Below are positions 26,866 to 34,676 of a stretch of DNA of 64,000 bases, piece after piece. The stretch is taken from contig NZ_JUGR01000001.1 in assembly GCF_000800015.1 (NCBI RefSeq), forward strand, positions 248,001 to 312,000, written 5' to 3'. How positions within the stretch are numbered: position 1 is the first letter of the stretch; each line of letters opens with the position of its first letter. The stretch is from Terriglobus sp. TAA 43. Lineage in GTDB: Bacteria > Acidobacteriota > Terriglobia > Terriglobales > Acidobacteriaceae. A program made the position numbers and the translations under genes. The notes under the pieces are model-generated. The model was not told the DNA's origin. It saw only the letters and a list, made by a program, of their open reading frames with translations, and did not search any database.

Positions 26866-28080
26866 TTACTTCTGCGTAAGTGCAGCCACCCCAGGAAGCG
26901 TCTTGCCTTCCAGGAACTCCAGCGAAGCGCCACCGCCAGTGGAGATATGCGTGATCTTGTCGGTCACCTGGGCCATATGCGCCGCGGAAACGGAGTCGCC
27001 GCCACCAACAATGCTGGTCGCATCAATGTTGTCCGCCACAGCATGCGCAACCGCCATGGTGCCCTTGGCAAACGCGGGCATCTCAAACACACCCATCGGC
27101 CCATTCCAAACAATGGTGCGAGCCTCCGCGATCTCGTCGGTGAACAGCTTGATCGACTTCGGACCAATATCCAACGCCATCAAGTCAGCAGGGAAGTCGC
27201 CAGTGCCATCAAACAGTTCCGTCTTCGCATCAGGCGCAAACTTATCGGCAAGGATGTGATCCACAGGCAGCAGGAACTTCACACCCTTCTCCTCAGCCTT
27301 CTTCAACGCAGCGGCAGCCACGTCAATCTTGTCGGCCTCCAGCAGGCTCTTGCCGGTCTTCTGTCCCTGCGCATTCAGGAACGTGTAAGCCATGCCGCCG
27401 CCCACAATGATCGCATCCACCTTGTTCAGCAGGTTGTCGATCACCTCGATCTTGTCGCTCACCTTAGCTCCGCCAATGATGGCCACAAAAGGCTTATCCG
27501 GCGACTCCAGCGCCTTGCCCAGATAGTTAAGTTCCTTATCCATCAACAGGCCGCTGGCCGACTGCTTCACAAAATGCGTAATGCCTTCTGTCGAAGCATG
27601 CGCACGATGCGCCGCACCAAACGCGTCGTTCACGTAGATATCTGCCAGCGACGCCAGCTTCTTCGCAAATGCCGGATCGTTCTTCTCCTCTTCCTTATGA
27701 AAGCGAAGATTCTCCAACAGCAGCGCCTGCCCGTACTCCAGCTTGTCTACGAGTTCTTCCGCAATCTCGCCCACGCAGTCCGGTGAGAAAGCCACATTGC
27801 GCGAAAGCCCCAGGTCCGAATCCAGCAGCATGCGCAGGCGATCCACCACCGGCCGCAAACTCATCGACTCCACGCGCTCGCCCTTAGGACGCCCCAGGTG
27901 CGCCGCAAGAATCAACCGAGCCTTATGCCGCAGGGCATATTCAATCGTAGGAAGCGTCTCGCGAATACGCGTGTCATCCAGAATTTCGCCGCCATCCTTG
28001 GAAAGCGGTACGTTGAAGTCGACGCGCAAAAAGACGCGCTTGCCGTGGAGATCGAGATCGCGGATCGAAAGCGTTGCCAT
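26866..28080 (-). CDS. pgk: Phosphoglycerate kinase
   Basis: 404 aa from the ATG at 28080 ([20 protein letters not shown]); an upstream frame extension is not needed. Signatures are [16 protein letters not shown], the hinge region [16 protein letters not shown], and the nucleotide-binding WNGPMGVFE and GGGDSVSA. It transfers phosphate from 1,3-bisphosphoglycerate to ADP in glycolysis. Together with tpiA it forms a two-gene glycolytic unit; gapA is not adjacent. Confidence 0.96.
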   Translation of the reverse strand: MATLSIRDLDLHGKRVFLRVDFNVPLSKDGGEILDDTRIRETLPTIEYALRHKARLILAAHLGRPKGERVESMSLRPVVDRLRMLLDSDLGLSRNVAFSPDCVGEIAEELVDKLEYGQALLLENLRFHKEEEKNDPAFAKKLASLADIYVNDAFGAAHRAHASTEGITHFVKQSASGLLMDKELNYLGKALESPDKPFVAIIGGAKVSDKIEVIDNLLNKVDAIIVGGGMAYTFLNAQGQKTGKSLLEADKIDVAAAALKKAEEKGVKFLLPVDHILADKFAPDAKTELFDGTGDFPADLMALDIGPKSIKLFTDEIAEARTIVWNGPMGVFEMPAFAKGTMAVAHAVADNIDATSIVGGGDSVSAAHMAQVTDKITHISTGGGASLEFLEGKTLPGVAALTQK

Positions 28081-28130
28081 GGCTAACAGTCTAACGGCAC
28101 ACGCCCATGTGCGTGAGTCGCAACGACAAA

Positions 28131-28151
28131 GGGCCAGCGCGAAGCCAGCCC
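28131..28151 (-). terminator. Hairpin between degP and pgk
   Basis: On the minus strand GGGCTGGC pairs with GCTGGCCC (two G-U pairs) around TTCGC, followed by TTTGT. It would separate the blaI-blaR1-degP unit from pgk-tpiA. Confidence 0.5.
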
Positions 28152-28173
28152 CTGTCATTGTGTTGATGGAAGA

Positions 28174-29757
28174 TTAACCAGCGTTCGGCGTCACCACGCG
28201 ATAGCTCGCACCACCATTCGACCAAACCAGCAGCAACACATTCTTGCCATCAGGAGAGGCCTTGATGTTGCTAGCCACCTGATCCGCGGAAGCCGTCGCC
28301 TTGCGATTCACTTCCATGATCACGTCGCCCGGCTGCAGCCCCGCTTCTTCCGCAGGCGACCCAGGACGAACCTGTGCCACCGCTGCGCCGTTCACGTTCG
28401 CAGGAATGTTCATCTGCTGGCGGATGTCCGGTGTGAGGTCGCTCATGGCAACACCCAGCTTGCCGCTGTTGCCTTGCTTACCGCCGCCGTCACCATCGTT
28501 GCTGGCCACTTCCTTGTCCTTGTTGTACTCACCCAGCGTCACGTTCACGCTCTGGTGCTGACCGCTGCGGCTGATGCCCAGGTTGATCTTCGTTCCCGGC
28601 GTCATCTGCGCCACATCCACCTGCAACGCGCTGCCATTTTCGACAGGCTTTCCGTTGATGCTCGTGATCACATCGCCGTTCTTCATCCCCGCACTCGCAG
28701 CAGGTGAACCCGGCGACACCTGCGACACAATCGCGCCCAGCGCATCCGTCAGGTTAAAGAACTGCGCATTCTCCGGCGTCACATCGTTCATCGCAATGCC
28801 CAGGTAGCCATGGTGAACGCTGCCTGTCTTGATGATCTGATCTGCAATCGCCTTGGCCGTCGAAGACGGAATCGCAAAGCTCGCACCAGCAAAGCTACCG
28901 CTGTTCGTCGCGATCATCTGGTTAATGCCCACCAGTTCGCCACGCGCATTCACCAGCGGACCACCGCTGTTTCCGGGGTTAACAGCAGCATCTGTCTGAA
29001 TCAAACCACCCGGCGTACGAGCGTCCGATGAGAACGGAGCAGGACGGTTCACCGCCGACACAATGCCGCGCGTCACGCTGAACTGCAGCACGCCAAACGG
29101 GCTACCAAATGCCAGCACCGTCTGTCCCGGCTGCAGCTTGCCGCTATCGCCCCACGAAATCGCAGGCAGATCATGCGCGTCCACCTTGATCACCGCAATG
29201 TCCGTCAGCTTATCCGTGCCCAGCACCTTGCCGGTTAGCACGCGGCGATCATGCAGCGTCACCTTGATCTGCGTCGCGCCTTCCACCACATGGTTGTTCG
29301 TGATGATATAGCCGTCTGACGAGATGATCACCCCCGAACCCACACCATGACGCAGCGGCTTTTGCTGCGGCTGCATGCGTCCCTGTCCGCGACCACCGCC
29401 ACCACCCAGTCCAAAGAACTGGCGTAGCTGCGGAGGAATCTGCGACGGATCAATCTGCTGCTGTGCCTGACCATCGCTATCGTCATCATCCTCAGCGCCG
29501 CCGCGGCTGGTCACAGCCACGTTGACAACAGCAGGCGTAACACGTGCAGCCAGTCGCTCCATATCCTGATCTAACGCGGATAGCGAAGACACGCTTTGGT
29601 CATCCAGCGCGGCAGCAGTTACAGCACCGGCATGCACACCACCCATGCCATGGAAAGCCATCGCAGAACCCAGCACCGCCACAGCGGCAAGCGATCCAGG
29701 CAGAGCAAAACGGCGAACGTTCTTCTTGTCTACTAAGGAATTAGTTGTTGCGGACAT
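28174..29757 (-). CDS. DegP/HtrA-family periplasmic serine protease with two PDZ domains
   Basis: 527 aa. The N-terminal hydrophobic segment (FALPGSLAAVAVLGSAMAF, about 18-36) is a membrane anchor or signal sequence. An acidic linker and a Gly-rich stretch (about 90-130) precede the trypsin-like domain with His (TNNHVVEG), Asp (KLTDIAVI) and Ser (NPGNSGGPLV). PDZ1 (about 310-400) and PDZ2 (about 430-520) follow. It is expected to degrade or refold misfolded envelope proteins. It lies 33 bases after blaR1 on the same strand. A dyad at 29732-29745, inside its first codons, resembles the blaI leader sequence, suggesting control by BlaI. Confidence 0.93.
   Translation of the reverse strand: MSATTNSLVDKKNVRRFALPGSLAAVAVLGSAMAFHGMGGVHAGAVTAAALDDQSVSSLSALDQDMERLAARVTPAVVNVAVTSRGGAEDDDDSDGQAQQQIDPSQIPPQLRQFFGLGGGGGRGQGRMQPQQKPLRHGVGSGVIISSDGYIITNNHVVEGATQIKVTLHDRRVLTGKVLGTDKLTDIAVIKVDAHDLPAISWGDSGKLQPGQTVLAFGSPFGVLQFSVTRGIVSAVNRPAPFSSDARTPGGLIQTDAAVNPGNSGGPLVNARGELVGINQMIATNSGSFAGASFAIPSSTAKAIADQIIKTGSVHHGYLGIAMNDVTPENAQFFNLTDALGAIVSQVSPGSPAASAGMKNGDVITSINGKPVENGSALQVDVAQMTPGTKINLGISRSGQHQSVNVTLGEYNKDKEVASNDGDGGGKQGNSGKLGVAMSDLTPDIRQQMNIPANVNGAAVAQVRPGSPAEEAGLQPGDVIMEVNRKATASADQVASNIKASPDGKNVLLLVWSNGGASYRVVTPNAG
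29732..29745. promoter_or_regulatory. Putative BlaI operator within the start of degP
   Basis: ACTAA-GGAA-TTAGT is a perfect dyad with five-base arms. The 13-base string TAAGGAATTAGTT here (29734-29746) is identical to 31552-31564 in the leader of blaI. It lies inside the first ten codons of degP. BlaI binding is inference from position. Confidence 0.45.
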
Positions 29758-29790
29758 AGTGCTTCTTTCTCCAGGTAACGTTAGTGGGAA

Positions 29791-31110
29791 CTACAACTCG
29801 ATGAGCAGCCATCCGCCGCGAACGGGGACGGCCACATAGGGCTGAACAAACTCGGTAGTAATAAAGCGCGGCTGCATGTCGTCCTGTTCGGCAGCCTTCA
29901 TCATGCGTGGCTTACGTATAACCGTCGCTGCGGTGCGAACAAAACGCGGCGTATTCGCCTTAGGAGCAACCGTCTCAGTGGCTTCCTCTGCATGCTTCAA
30001 CTTCGTCTTCGCTACAGGATGCGCCGGCTTACGCACAGGCGGTACTTCAAACGCAGCGGGAACCATGCGGCCTTCGGGCGTAGCAGTCACACTCTTCTGG
30101 TGATACAGCTCAATCGCCTTGGCTGGCGTCGTTACCGCCACGTCGGGTTGCACCATCTCGGCGGGGGCTACTCGGATGAGGTGGGGCACGCGGCTTAGTC
30201 CGGCTGATGCGGCTAGTAGGGCGAATGCGGCTAGGCTGCAGGCGGCGGTGGACTGCTTGCGGGACCAGGCGGCTGCTGGTTCGCGTAGCAGGGCGTGTAC
30301 TCGTTGGGCTAGTTCCGACCTGCGACCGAGGGCGGCGAGGGCGAGGCGTAGGCCGTTCTGCTGCATCCGTTGCTCTGCTATGCGGGTGAGCGAGGCTGCG
30401 TAGGCTAGCGGTTGCGCTGTGGATGCGACTACGGCTGCGTCACAGGCCAGTTCACGCTGCTCGGCGATCCGGCGGTTGAGCCATAGCAGGGCAGGGTTCA
30501 GCGGCATCAGCACCAGGCCGATCTGCAAGGCGAGGTTGATCCAGTCGTCGCGGCGACGCAGGTGTTCGCACTCGTGTGCGGCGATCTGGCGGAGCTCGTC
30601 GGCGGACAGCGTTGGTACGAGCCATTCCGGGAGTAAGAGTACTGGCCGGAAGAAGCCGAGGATGGCAGGTGAACTCACCTGCGAGGACGAGCATAGCGTC
30701 GCGAGACGGTTGCCCGCGGTGAATGTGTCCATTGTCTCCACCGCAATCGGTGTGGCGTTGCGGCGAACCTGGCGCAGGTGCATCCATGCCATGCCGAGAC
30801 TCACCGCGCGGAATAGGGACGCTGCCAACCAGACCGCTGCGATGGCTGCTGCAAACCATGGAGCTATGCGGATGGCTGCAGACGATGCCTGCGGCGCCAT
30901 TGCGGTTACGTGCGTCGGCAGGTGCAGGAAGGGAAGCAGGGTTGCAGCCGCGAACACTGCCAGCAGGATGCTGTGACGGAGTGCTGCAGATGCCCTTGGC
31001 ATCAACCGCAGCAGTGCTACTGCGAGCAACGACAGTGCGAGGCCTTGCCATAGGCTTGCAGCCCATGACGTCGCCATTACGGAAGAGATGTGTGTCAGTA
31101 CAGGAGTCAT
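29791..31110 (-). CDS. M56-family (BlaR1/MecR1-type) membrane metallopeptidase
   Basis: 439 aa. Three or four membrane helices lie in the first 115 residues and another near 290. The zinc-binding HExxH motif is His179-Glu180-Cys-Glu-His183 (AAHECEHLRRRDDW), as in the BlaR1 peptidase domain. The C-terminal extracytoplasmic part (about 310-439) is Lys/Pro/Val-rich and shows none of the penicillin-binding motifs (SxxK, KTG) of staphylococcal BlaR1, so the signal sensed is unlikely to be a beta-lactam bound covalently. It overlaps blaI by four bases (ATGA). It should cleave or cause cleavage of the BlaI repressor. Confidence 0.85.
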   Translation of the reverse strand: MTPVLTHISSVMATSWAASLWQGLALSLLAVALLRLMPRASAALRHSILLAVFAAATLLPFLHLPTHVTAMAPQASSAAIRIAPWFAAAIAAVWLAASLFRAVSLGMAWMHLRQVRRNATPIAVETMDTFTAGNRLATLCSSSQVSSPAILGFFRPVLLLPEWLVPTLSADELRQIAAHECEHLRRRDDWINLALQIGLVLMPLNPALLWLNRRIAEQRELACDAAVVASTAQPLAYAASLTRIAEQRMQQNGLRLALAALGRRSELAQRVHALLREPAAAWSRKQSTAACSLAAFALLAASAGLSRVPHLIRVAPAEMVQPDVAVTTPAKAIELYHQKSVTATPEGRMVPAAFEVPPVRKPAHPVAKTKLKHAEEATETVAPKANTPRFVRTAATVIRKPRMMKAAEQDDMQPRFITTEFVQPYVAVPVRGGWLLIEL

Positions 31111-31526
31111 TCCGCTTCCTCCTGCTCGGCACCGCGCTTCGCTGCGGCGGCTTCTGCTTCGGCAATGGCCTGCTTGAGCTTGTCCAGTTCATCGGGGCTC
31201 ACTTCGCCGTCGCCGAGCAGTGCAAGCATCAGGCGTTCGCGGCTGTTGCCGAAGAAGCGATGCATTACGTGACGCACTTCGCTCTGCTGCGCATCCTGTT
31301 CGGCTACTGTGGCCGTGTATACGAAGGCGCGACCTTCCTGGCGGTGTTCTACGTAACCCTTGGTTTCCAGGATGCGGATGGTGGTGAGGACCGATGTGTA
31401 TGCGAGGCGTTGTGCTTCCGGCATTGCGGAGACGAGATCCTGTACCGAGCATTCGCCAATCTGCCAGAGCAGGCGCATCAGCCTTAGTTCGGCTTCGGTC
31501 AGCGTGTTGGAGCGGTTCCTCGGCAT
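31107..31526 (-). CDS. BlaI/MecI/CopY-family transcriptional repressor
   Basis: 139 aa. The N-terminal winged helix (about 10-80) matches the BlaI family: LTEAELRLMRLLWQIGECSV, AYTSVLTTIRILETKGYV, and the wing EHRQEGRAFVYTA. The dimerisation tail is charged (DGEVSPDELDKLKQAIAE) with an Ala/Glu-rich end. Homologues repress their own operon and are inactivated by a BlaR1-type protease. Here the gene order is repressor, protease, then degP. A dyad 24 bases before its start codon is a plausible autoregulatory site. Confidence 0.88.
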   Translation of the reverse strand: MPRNRSNTLTEAELRLMRLLWQIGECSVQDLVSAMPEAQRLAYTSVLTTIRILETKGYVEHRQEGRAFVYTATVAEQDAQQSEVRHVMHRFFGNSRERLMLALLGDGEVSPDELDKLKQAIAEAEAAAAKRGAEQEEAE

Positions 31527-31549
31527 CGTCCTGATGAGATGGACGAGGT

Positions 31550-31563
31550 ATTAAGGAATTAGT
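31550..31563. promoter_or_regulatory. Putative BlaI operator in the blaI leader
   Basis: ATTAA-GGAA-TTAGT, a dyad with one mismatch, 24 bases upstream of the blaI start codon. It shares the 13-base string TAAGGAATTAGTT with the start of degP. Confidence 0.5.
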
Positions 31564-31617
31564 TAGCGGGGTTCTTTGATGTTTTGGCCAGGGGTACCCC
31601 CCTCCCCCTCTTTTTCT

Positions 31618-31711
31618 AAAATCGTCTTTCTATTGGGGTTACGGCGCGGGTGGCGCTAAAATCGTCATGCGATTAGAGTTACACGCAAAATCGTCTTTCT
31701 AAAGGGATTAG
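31618..31711. repeat. Three 25-bp imperfect direct repeats
   Basis: Copies at 31618-31642, 31658-31682 and 31687-31711 all begin AAAATCGTC and continue with a CTTTCTA- or ATGCGA-like core and a G-rich GGGGTTA-, AGAGTTA- or GGGATTA-like end. Spacers are 15 and 4 bases. No copy is seen elsewhere between genes in this window. Confidence 0.8.
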
Positions 31712-31735
31712 AAGAGAAGCCGATCAGCGAGTCAG

Positions 31736-31765
31736 CAGCCAGCAAACAGCAGATTTTGCTGGCTG
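31736..31765 (+). terminator. Terminator-like hairpin without an upstream plus-strand gene
   Basis: CAGCCAGCAAA (31736-31746) pairs with TTTGCTGGCTG (31755-31765), followed by TTTCTATTTT. No plus-strand gene precedes it, so it may end an unseen short transcript across the repeats or insulate tetR. Confidence 0.45.
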
Positions 31766-31891
31766 TTTCTATTTTAATGGTTTGGTGTAAATACCATGCC
31801 AACTCTATCTCTCTTTGTTTGTTGAGGTTGGGTGGTGGTGGGGCTTGACAGGTTTTGGTTCGCAAATAAATCTGAAAAGATTTTGCGACTA

Positions 31892-31907
31892 TACCGACTA
31901 GTCGGTA
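31892..31907. promoter_or_regulatory. TetR-type operator, perfect 16-bp palindrome
   Basis: TACCGACTAGTCGGTA is fully self-complementary and ends 12 bases before the tetR-family start codon. ACCGAC..GTCGGT half-sites are common for TetR/AcrR-family repressors, so autoregulation is likely. Confidence 0.7.
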
Positions 31908-31919
31908 GTCTATCTCGGT

Positions 31920-32495
31920 ATGCAAGGTGAGATGGCAGAACGGATTCTTAAGACCGCAGAAGAACTGATGGTGCAACGGGGGTATTCGGCGTTCAGTTAT
32001 GCCGATATCGCGGATGCGGTGAAGATCAAGAAGCCCAGTATTCATCATCATTTTCCGACGAAGGCCGGGCTTGTTGTGGCCGTTCTGAAGTCGTATCGGA
32101 AGCGATTGATGGAAGCGACGGAGATGCTTGATTCGCAGATCAAGAATCCCTGGAAGCGGCTGGAAGCCTACGTCCAGTACTGGGAGGGATGCATACGGGA
32201 CCGCACGGCTCCGTTCTGCATTGCTGCGCTGCTGGCGGCCGAACTGCCGTCACTCCCCGAGGAAGTGCAGGCCGAAGTGATCCTGCATTTCCAGACGCTA
32301 AGCGGATGGATGGAGCGCGTTCTGAATGAGGGCGTGAAGGCCAACGTGATCCATCTCGATGCTCCTGCAGCGACCGAAGCGCAGACGCTGATGGCGATTG
32401 TGCATGGGGCCATGCTCACAGCGCGCACCACTGGCAATTGCGAGGTCTTTCAGCTTGTAACCAGCGCGGCCCTTCAACGGATCGCAAAACGCTAA
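31920..32495 (+). CDS. TetR/AcrR-family transcriptional regulator
   Basis: 191 aa. The N-terminal helix-turn-helix is typical: ILKTAEELMVQRGYSAFSYA, then IADAVKIKKPSIHHHFPTKA (about residues 8-50). The C-terminal ligand domain resembles the YcdC/TetR_C group (FCIAALLAAELPSLPEEVQ). The start lies just after a perfect palindrome (31892-31907), so the protein probably represses its own promoter. The next gene, a DUF308-like membrane protein, begins 68 bases after its stop on the same strand and is a likely target. Confidence 0.88.
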   Translation: MQGEMAERILKTAEELMVQRGYSAFSYADIADAVKIKKPSIHHHFPTKAGLVVAVLKSYRKRLMEATEMLDSQIKNPWKRLEAYVQYWEGCIRDRTAPFCIAALLAAELPSLPEEVQAEVILHFQTLSGWMERVLNEGVKANVIHLDAPAATEAQTLMAIVHGAMLTARTTGNCEVFQLVTSAALQRIAKR

Positions 32496-32563
32496 ATCTG
32501 TGAGGACGAGTGATGGCGTCCTTGTGTGAAGTTAACCTACCAACTAGAAGGTAAAGGTGATTT

Positions 32564-33145
32564 ATGAAGACCAACGTCCTGGCGTCCTCGCGCTCTTTGC
32601 GCAACCTGTATTTTGTTCGCACCGTGTTTCAGATCCTGTGGGCTGTGGGAGTGCTGGCAACGGCGGAGACGCAGCCGAGCGTCGCGGCAGTTCTTCTCGT
32701 CGCTTATCCGCTTTGGGACGTGGCCTGCACGCTGTGGGATCTGACGACCTCAAACTCTGATGGAAGCGCGCGGACATCGCAGGTGGTGAATGCTGTGCTG
32801 GGCACGGCTGTTGCTGCGGGGATCGGGTTCACGATCTTCAATCAACCGAAGTTTGCTATCGCAACCTTTGGCGCATGGGCGCTGGGAGCAGGCTTGCTGC
32901 AGCTTGTTGCCGGACTGATCCGTCGCAGACAGCTTGGCGGGCAGTGGGCGATGATTTTGAGCGGCGCGCAATCGAGCCTGGCGGGTATCGCTTTTCTACT
33001 GGGTGGATTGAGCGGGAAGGTTCACGTGAAAGACCTTGGCGGATACGCAATCTTCGGTGCGATTTACTTCCTGATTGCTGGTGTCCTGCTTGCTCGGCGG
33101 CTTGCTCATCCTGAAGCGCTGACAACACAATCGTCCGCTTCGTAA
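32564..33145 (+). CDS. DUF308/HdeD-like membrane protein
   Basis: 193 aa with six predicted membrane helices arranged as three hairpin pairs (VFQILWAVGVLA, AAVLLVAYPLWDVA, VVNAVLGTAVAAGIGF, TFGAWALGAGLLQLVAGLI, QSSLAGIAFLLGGL, YAIFGAIYFLIAGVLL). This layout and length match the DUF308 or HdeD-like integral membrane proteins, which are linked to acid stress in E. coli but have no biochemical function. It follows the tetR gene and is probably controlled by it. A GC-rich hairpin follows. Confidence 0.72.
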   Translation: MKTNVLASSRSLRNLYFVRTVFQILWAVGVLATAETQPSVAAVLLVAYPLWDVACTLWDLTTSNSDGSARTSQVVNAVLGTAVAAGIGFTIFNQPKFAIATFGAWALGAGLLQLVAGLIRRRQLGGQWAMILSGAQSSLAGIAFLLGGLSGKVHVKDLGGYAIFGAIYFLIAGVLLARRLAHPEALTTQSSAS

Positions 33146-33163
33146 GTGGATTCTGCGTGCTGT

Positions 33164-33198
33164 ATGAAGGGCCCCGTTTTTAAACCGGGGCCCTTCAT
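33164..33198 (+). terminator. Hairpin after the DUF308-like gene
   Basis: ATGAAGGGCCCCG and CGGGGCCCTTCAT form a perfect 13-bp stem around a TTTTTAAAC-containing loop. The T-tract afterwards is short. Confidence 0.65.
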
Positions 33199-33426
33199 TG
33201 CATGGATCTATAGATCTGACGACCTGGTGTGCGATGGCTCAAAAGGCTGACCAGGAATAGGCAATTTTCTGGTAATCAAGGATGTGCAATTTTGTCGACA
33301 GACTGTAGTCTCTTCCACAACGCTAACTTCTGAATCTCCGCTGCAACTTCTTCAGGTGCCTGTTGCTGAGGTCATGCCTGAAAAGCATTTGAGCAAGGAC
33401 CGAAAGGGTGCCGATCAGGTTCAGAT

Positions 33427-34668
33427 ATGAATCGACCTAACTCGCAAACACTGGCGGAGGTTCAGCGGGCTATGAAGTTAATGCCCCCGGCAAATCCCTC
33501 CAAATGGAAACGGCATCAAGTTAGTCTGCTGATCGAGCAAATCAAGAAAGATCGCGCCATTTTCGTTGGGTTGCAGACGATTGATCCACAAGTTAAGCGG
33601 GTTATCTATCCAGCGGTGCGTCGCGCGATCAATCGCATCCACACCTCACGATCGCCACAATTCTTGCAGTACGCCGTACTGACACTTGCTGGGCTCGCTC
33701 TCTGCTTACCTGCAATCGTGTTGACGTTAGACCGGATGGGAAAACTTCTGACCGGGCCAAACGTCAATGGTTGGTTCGTCGCTGCGGGAGCATTTTTCGC
33801 CTATTTCTCAATCTTCTTTTTGCCAAAAGCAAAGAACAGTGGTTCCGCAATTGGTTGGCTCGCGATATACCCTGTCGCATTGATTGTGTCTCTGGTTGCC
33901 AGTTTTCCATGGGCAATCCGCATAGCTGACGACTGGTGGTTCCGTCCGCTTTATTCCTTGATGCTTGGGGTTGGAATTATTGGCATCTTTATCCTGACCC
34001 TCGGTCTAACTCTGACGCCGATGCTGTTCTGGATTGCTCGTCAACTCAGACGCCAGGCGGACGCTCGCATCCTGATCATGATCGTCGCTTTGATGGGGAA
34101 GACGGAAGCGAATCCTGGGCAATGGGAGAAGCTGTTATTCCGCGCGCAATTGATGAAAGAGCTTGATGCGATTGCACGCGTGATTGAGAACGGCATTCCA
34201 ACAGCCTATTCCGACAAGGACGTTTTGTTTCGCGGATGGGTATCGGTTCGCTGCAGGCGCATTGCCGCCCACATCCGCGATCTCAAAGGCTGGCTGGCAA
34301 TGCCGCGTAGAGATACGAGGGAGTATTTTCTGAAAGAGCTTGGTTCGGTCCTGACCTGTCTCGGCCTTGGAGACTGGGATGGAATCGCAGTGGCTGATAC
34401 AGGCTCCGCGAATAACCGGACGGGGCGATTGGCAACGCTGTTTTCAGGCCTGAGAACGCTCTTAGCAAGCTTTCTGCCGGTGGGCATTCTTCTGTTGCTG
34501 CATGTGTTGCACAGGGATCCCCCTGTGCAGATGAGCGGGTTCCTCACATTCGGCGCGGCAGCGTGGCTGACAGTGGGCTGTATCTCGTTGCTTGATCCGC
34601 TTTATGCAAGCCGGACGGAAGCTTTCAAGTCAGCCTTACAGTTCCTGCCGGGCTTGAAGAAGGATTGA
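33427..34668 (+). CDS. Unrecognised multi-pass membrane protein
   Basis: 413 aa. A basic cytoplasmic N-terminus (about 1-75, KWKRHQVSLLIEQIKKDRAI) precedes four membrane helices (about 80-210: VLTLAGLALCLPAIVL, AAGAFFAYFSIFFL, YPVALIVSLVASFPWAI, LGVGIIGIFILTLGLTLTPM). A soluble domain (about 212-340) and two C-terminal helices (about 345-395) follow. I do not recognise a family and see no catalytic motif. Its codon choice and AT content look a little different from neighbours, and it stands alone between the tetR unit and the convergent CPBP gene. It may be an accessory gene. Confidence 0.7.
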   Translation: MNRPNSQTLAEVQRAMKLMPPANPSKWKRHQVSLLIEQIKKDRAIFVGLQTIDPQVKRVIYPAVRRAINRIHTSRSPQFLQYAVLTLAGLALCLPAIVLTLDRMGKLLTGPNVNGWFVAAGAFFAYFSIFFLPKAKNSGSAIGWLAIYPVALIVSLVASFPWAIRIADDWWFRPLYSLMLGVGIIGIFILTLGLTLTPMLFWIARQLRRQADARILIMIVALMGKTEANPGQWEKLLFRAQLMKELDAIARVIENGIPTAYSDKDVLFRGWVSVRCRRIAAHIRDLKGWLAMPRRDTREYFLKELGSVLTCLGLGDWDGIAVADTGSANNRTGRLATLFSGLRTLLASFLPVGILLLLHVLHRDPPVQMSGFLTFGAAAWLTVGCISLLDPLYASRTEAFKSALQFLPGLKKD

Positions 34669-34676
34669 GTCCAGAC

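Larger units (their letters stand above)
31527..31919. other. 393-base intergenic region between blaI and the tetR gene
   Basis: Contains, left to right, a putative BlaI dyad (31550-31563), a G/C-run segment (GGGGTACCCCCCTCCCC around 31591-31607), three 25-bp direct repeats (31618-31711), a stem-loop followed by T-rich sequence (31736-31775), and the tetR palindrome (31892-31907). I see no coding sequence. The region is more AT-rich on its right side than the surrounding genes. Confidence 0.7.

Noticed and set aside
29791-31526. Beta-lactam resistance operon
   Set aside because: The regulators are BlaI/BlaR1-like, but there is no beta-lactamase or penicillin-binding domain; the linked gene is a DegP-type protease.
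31618-31711. Possible CRISPR array
   Set aside because: Repeats are imperfect, spacers are 15 and 4 bases, and no cas gene is present.
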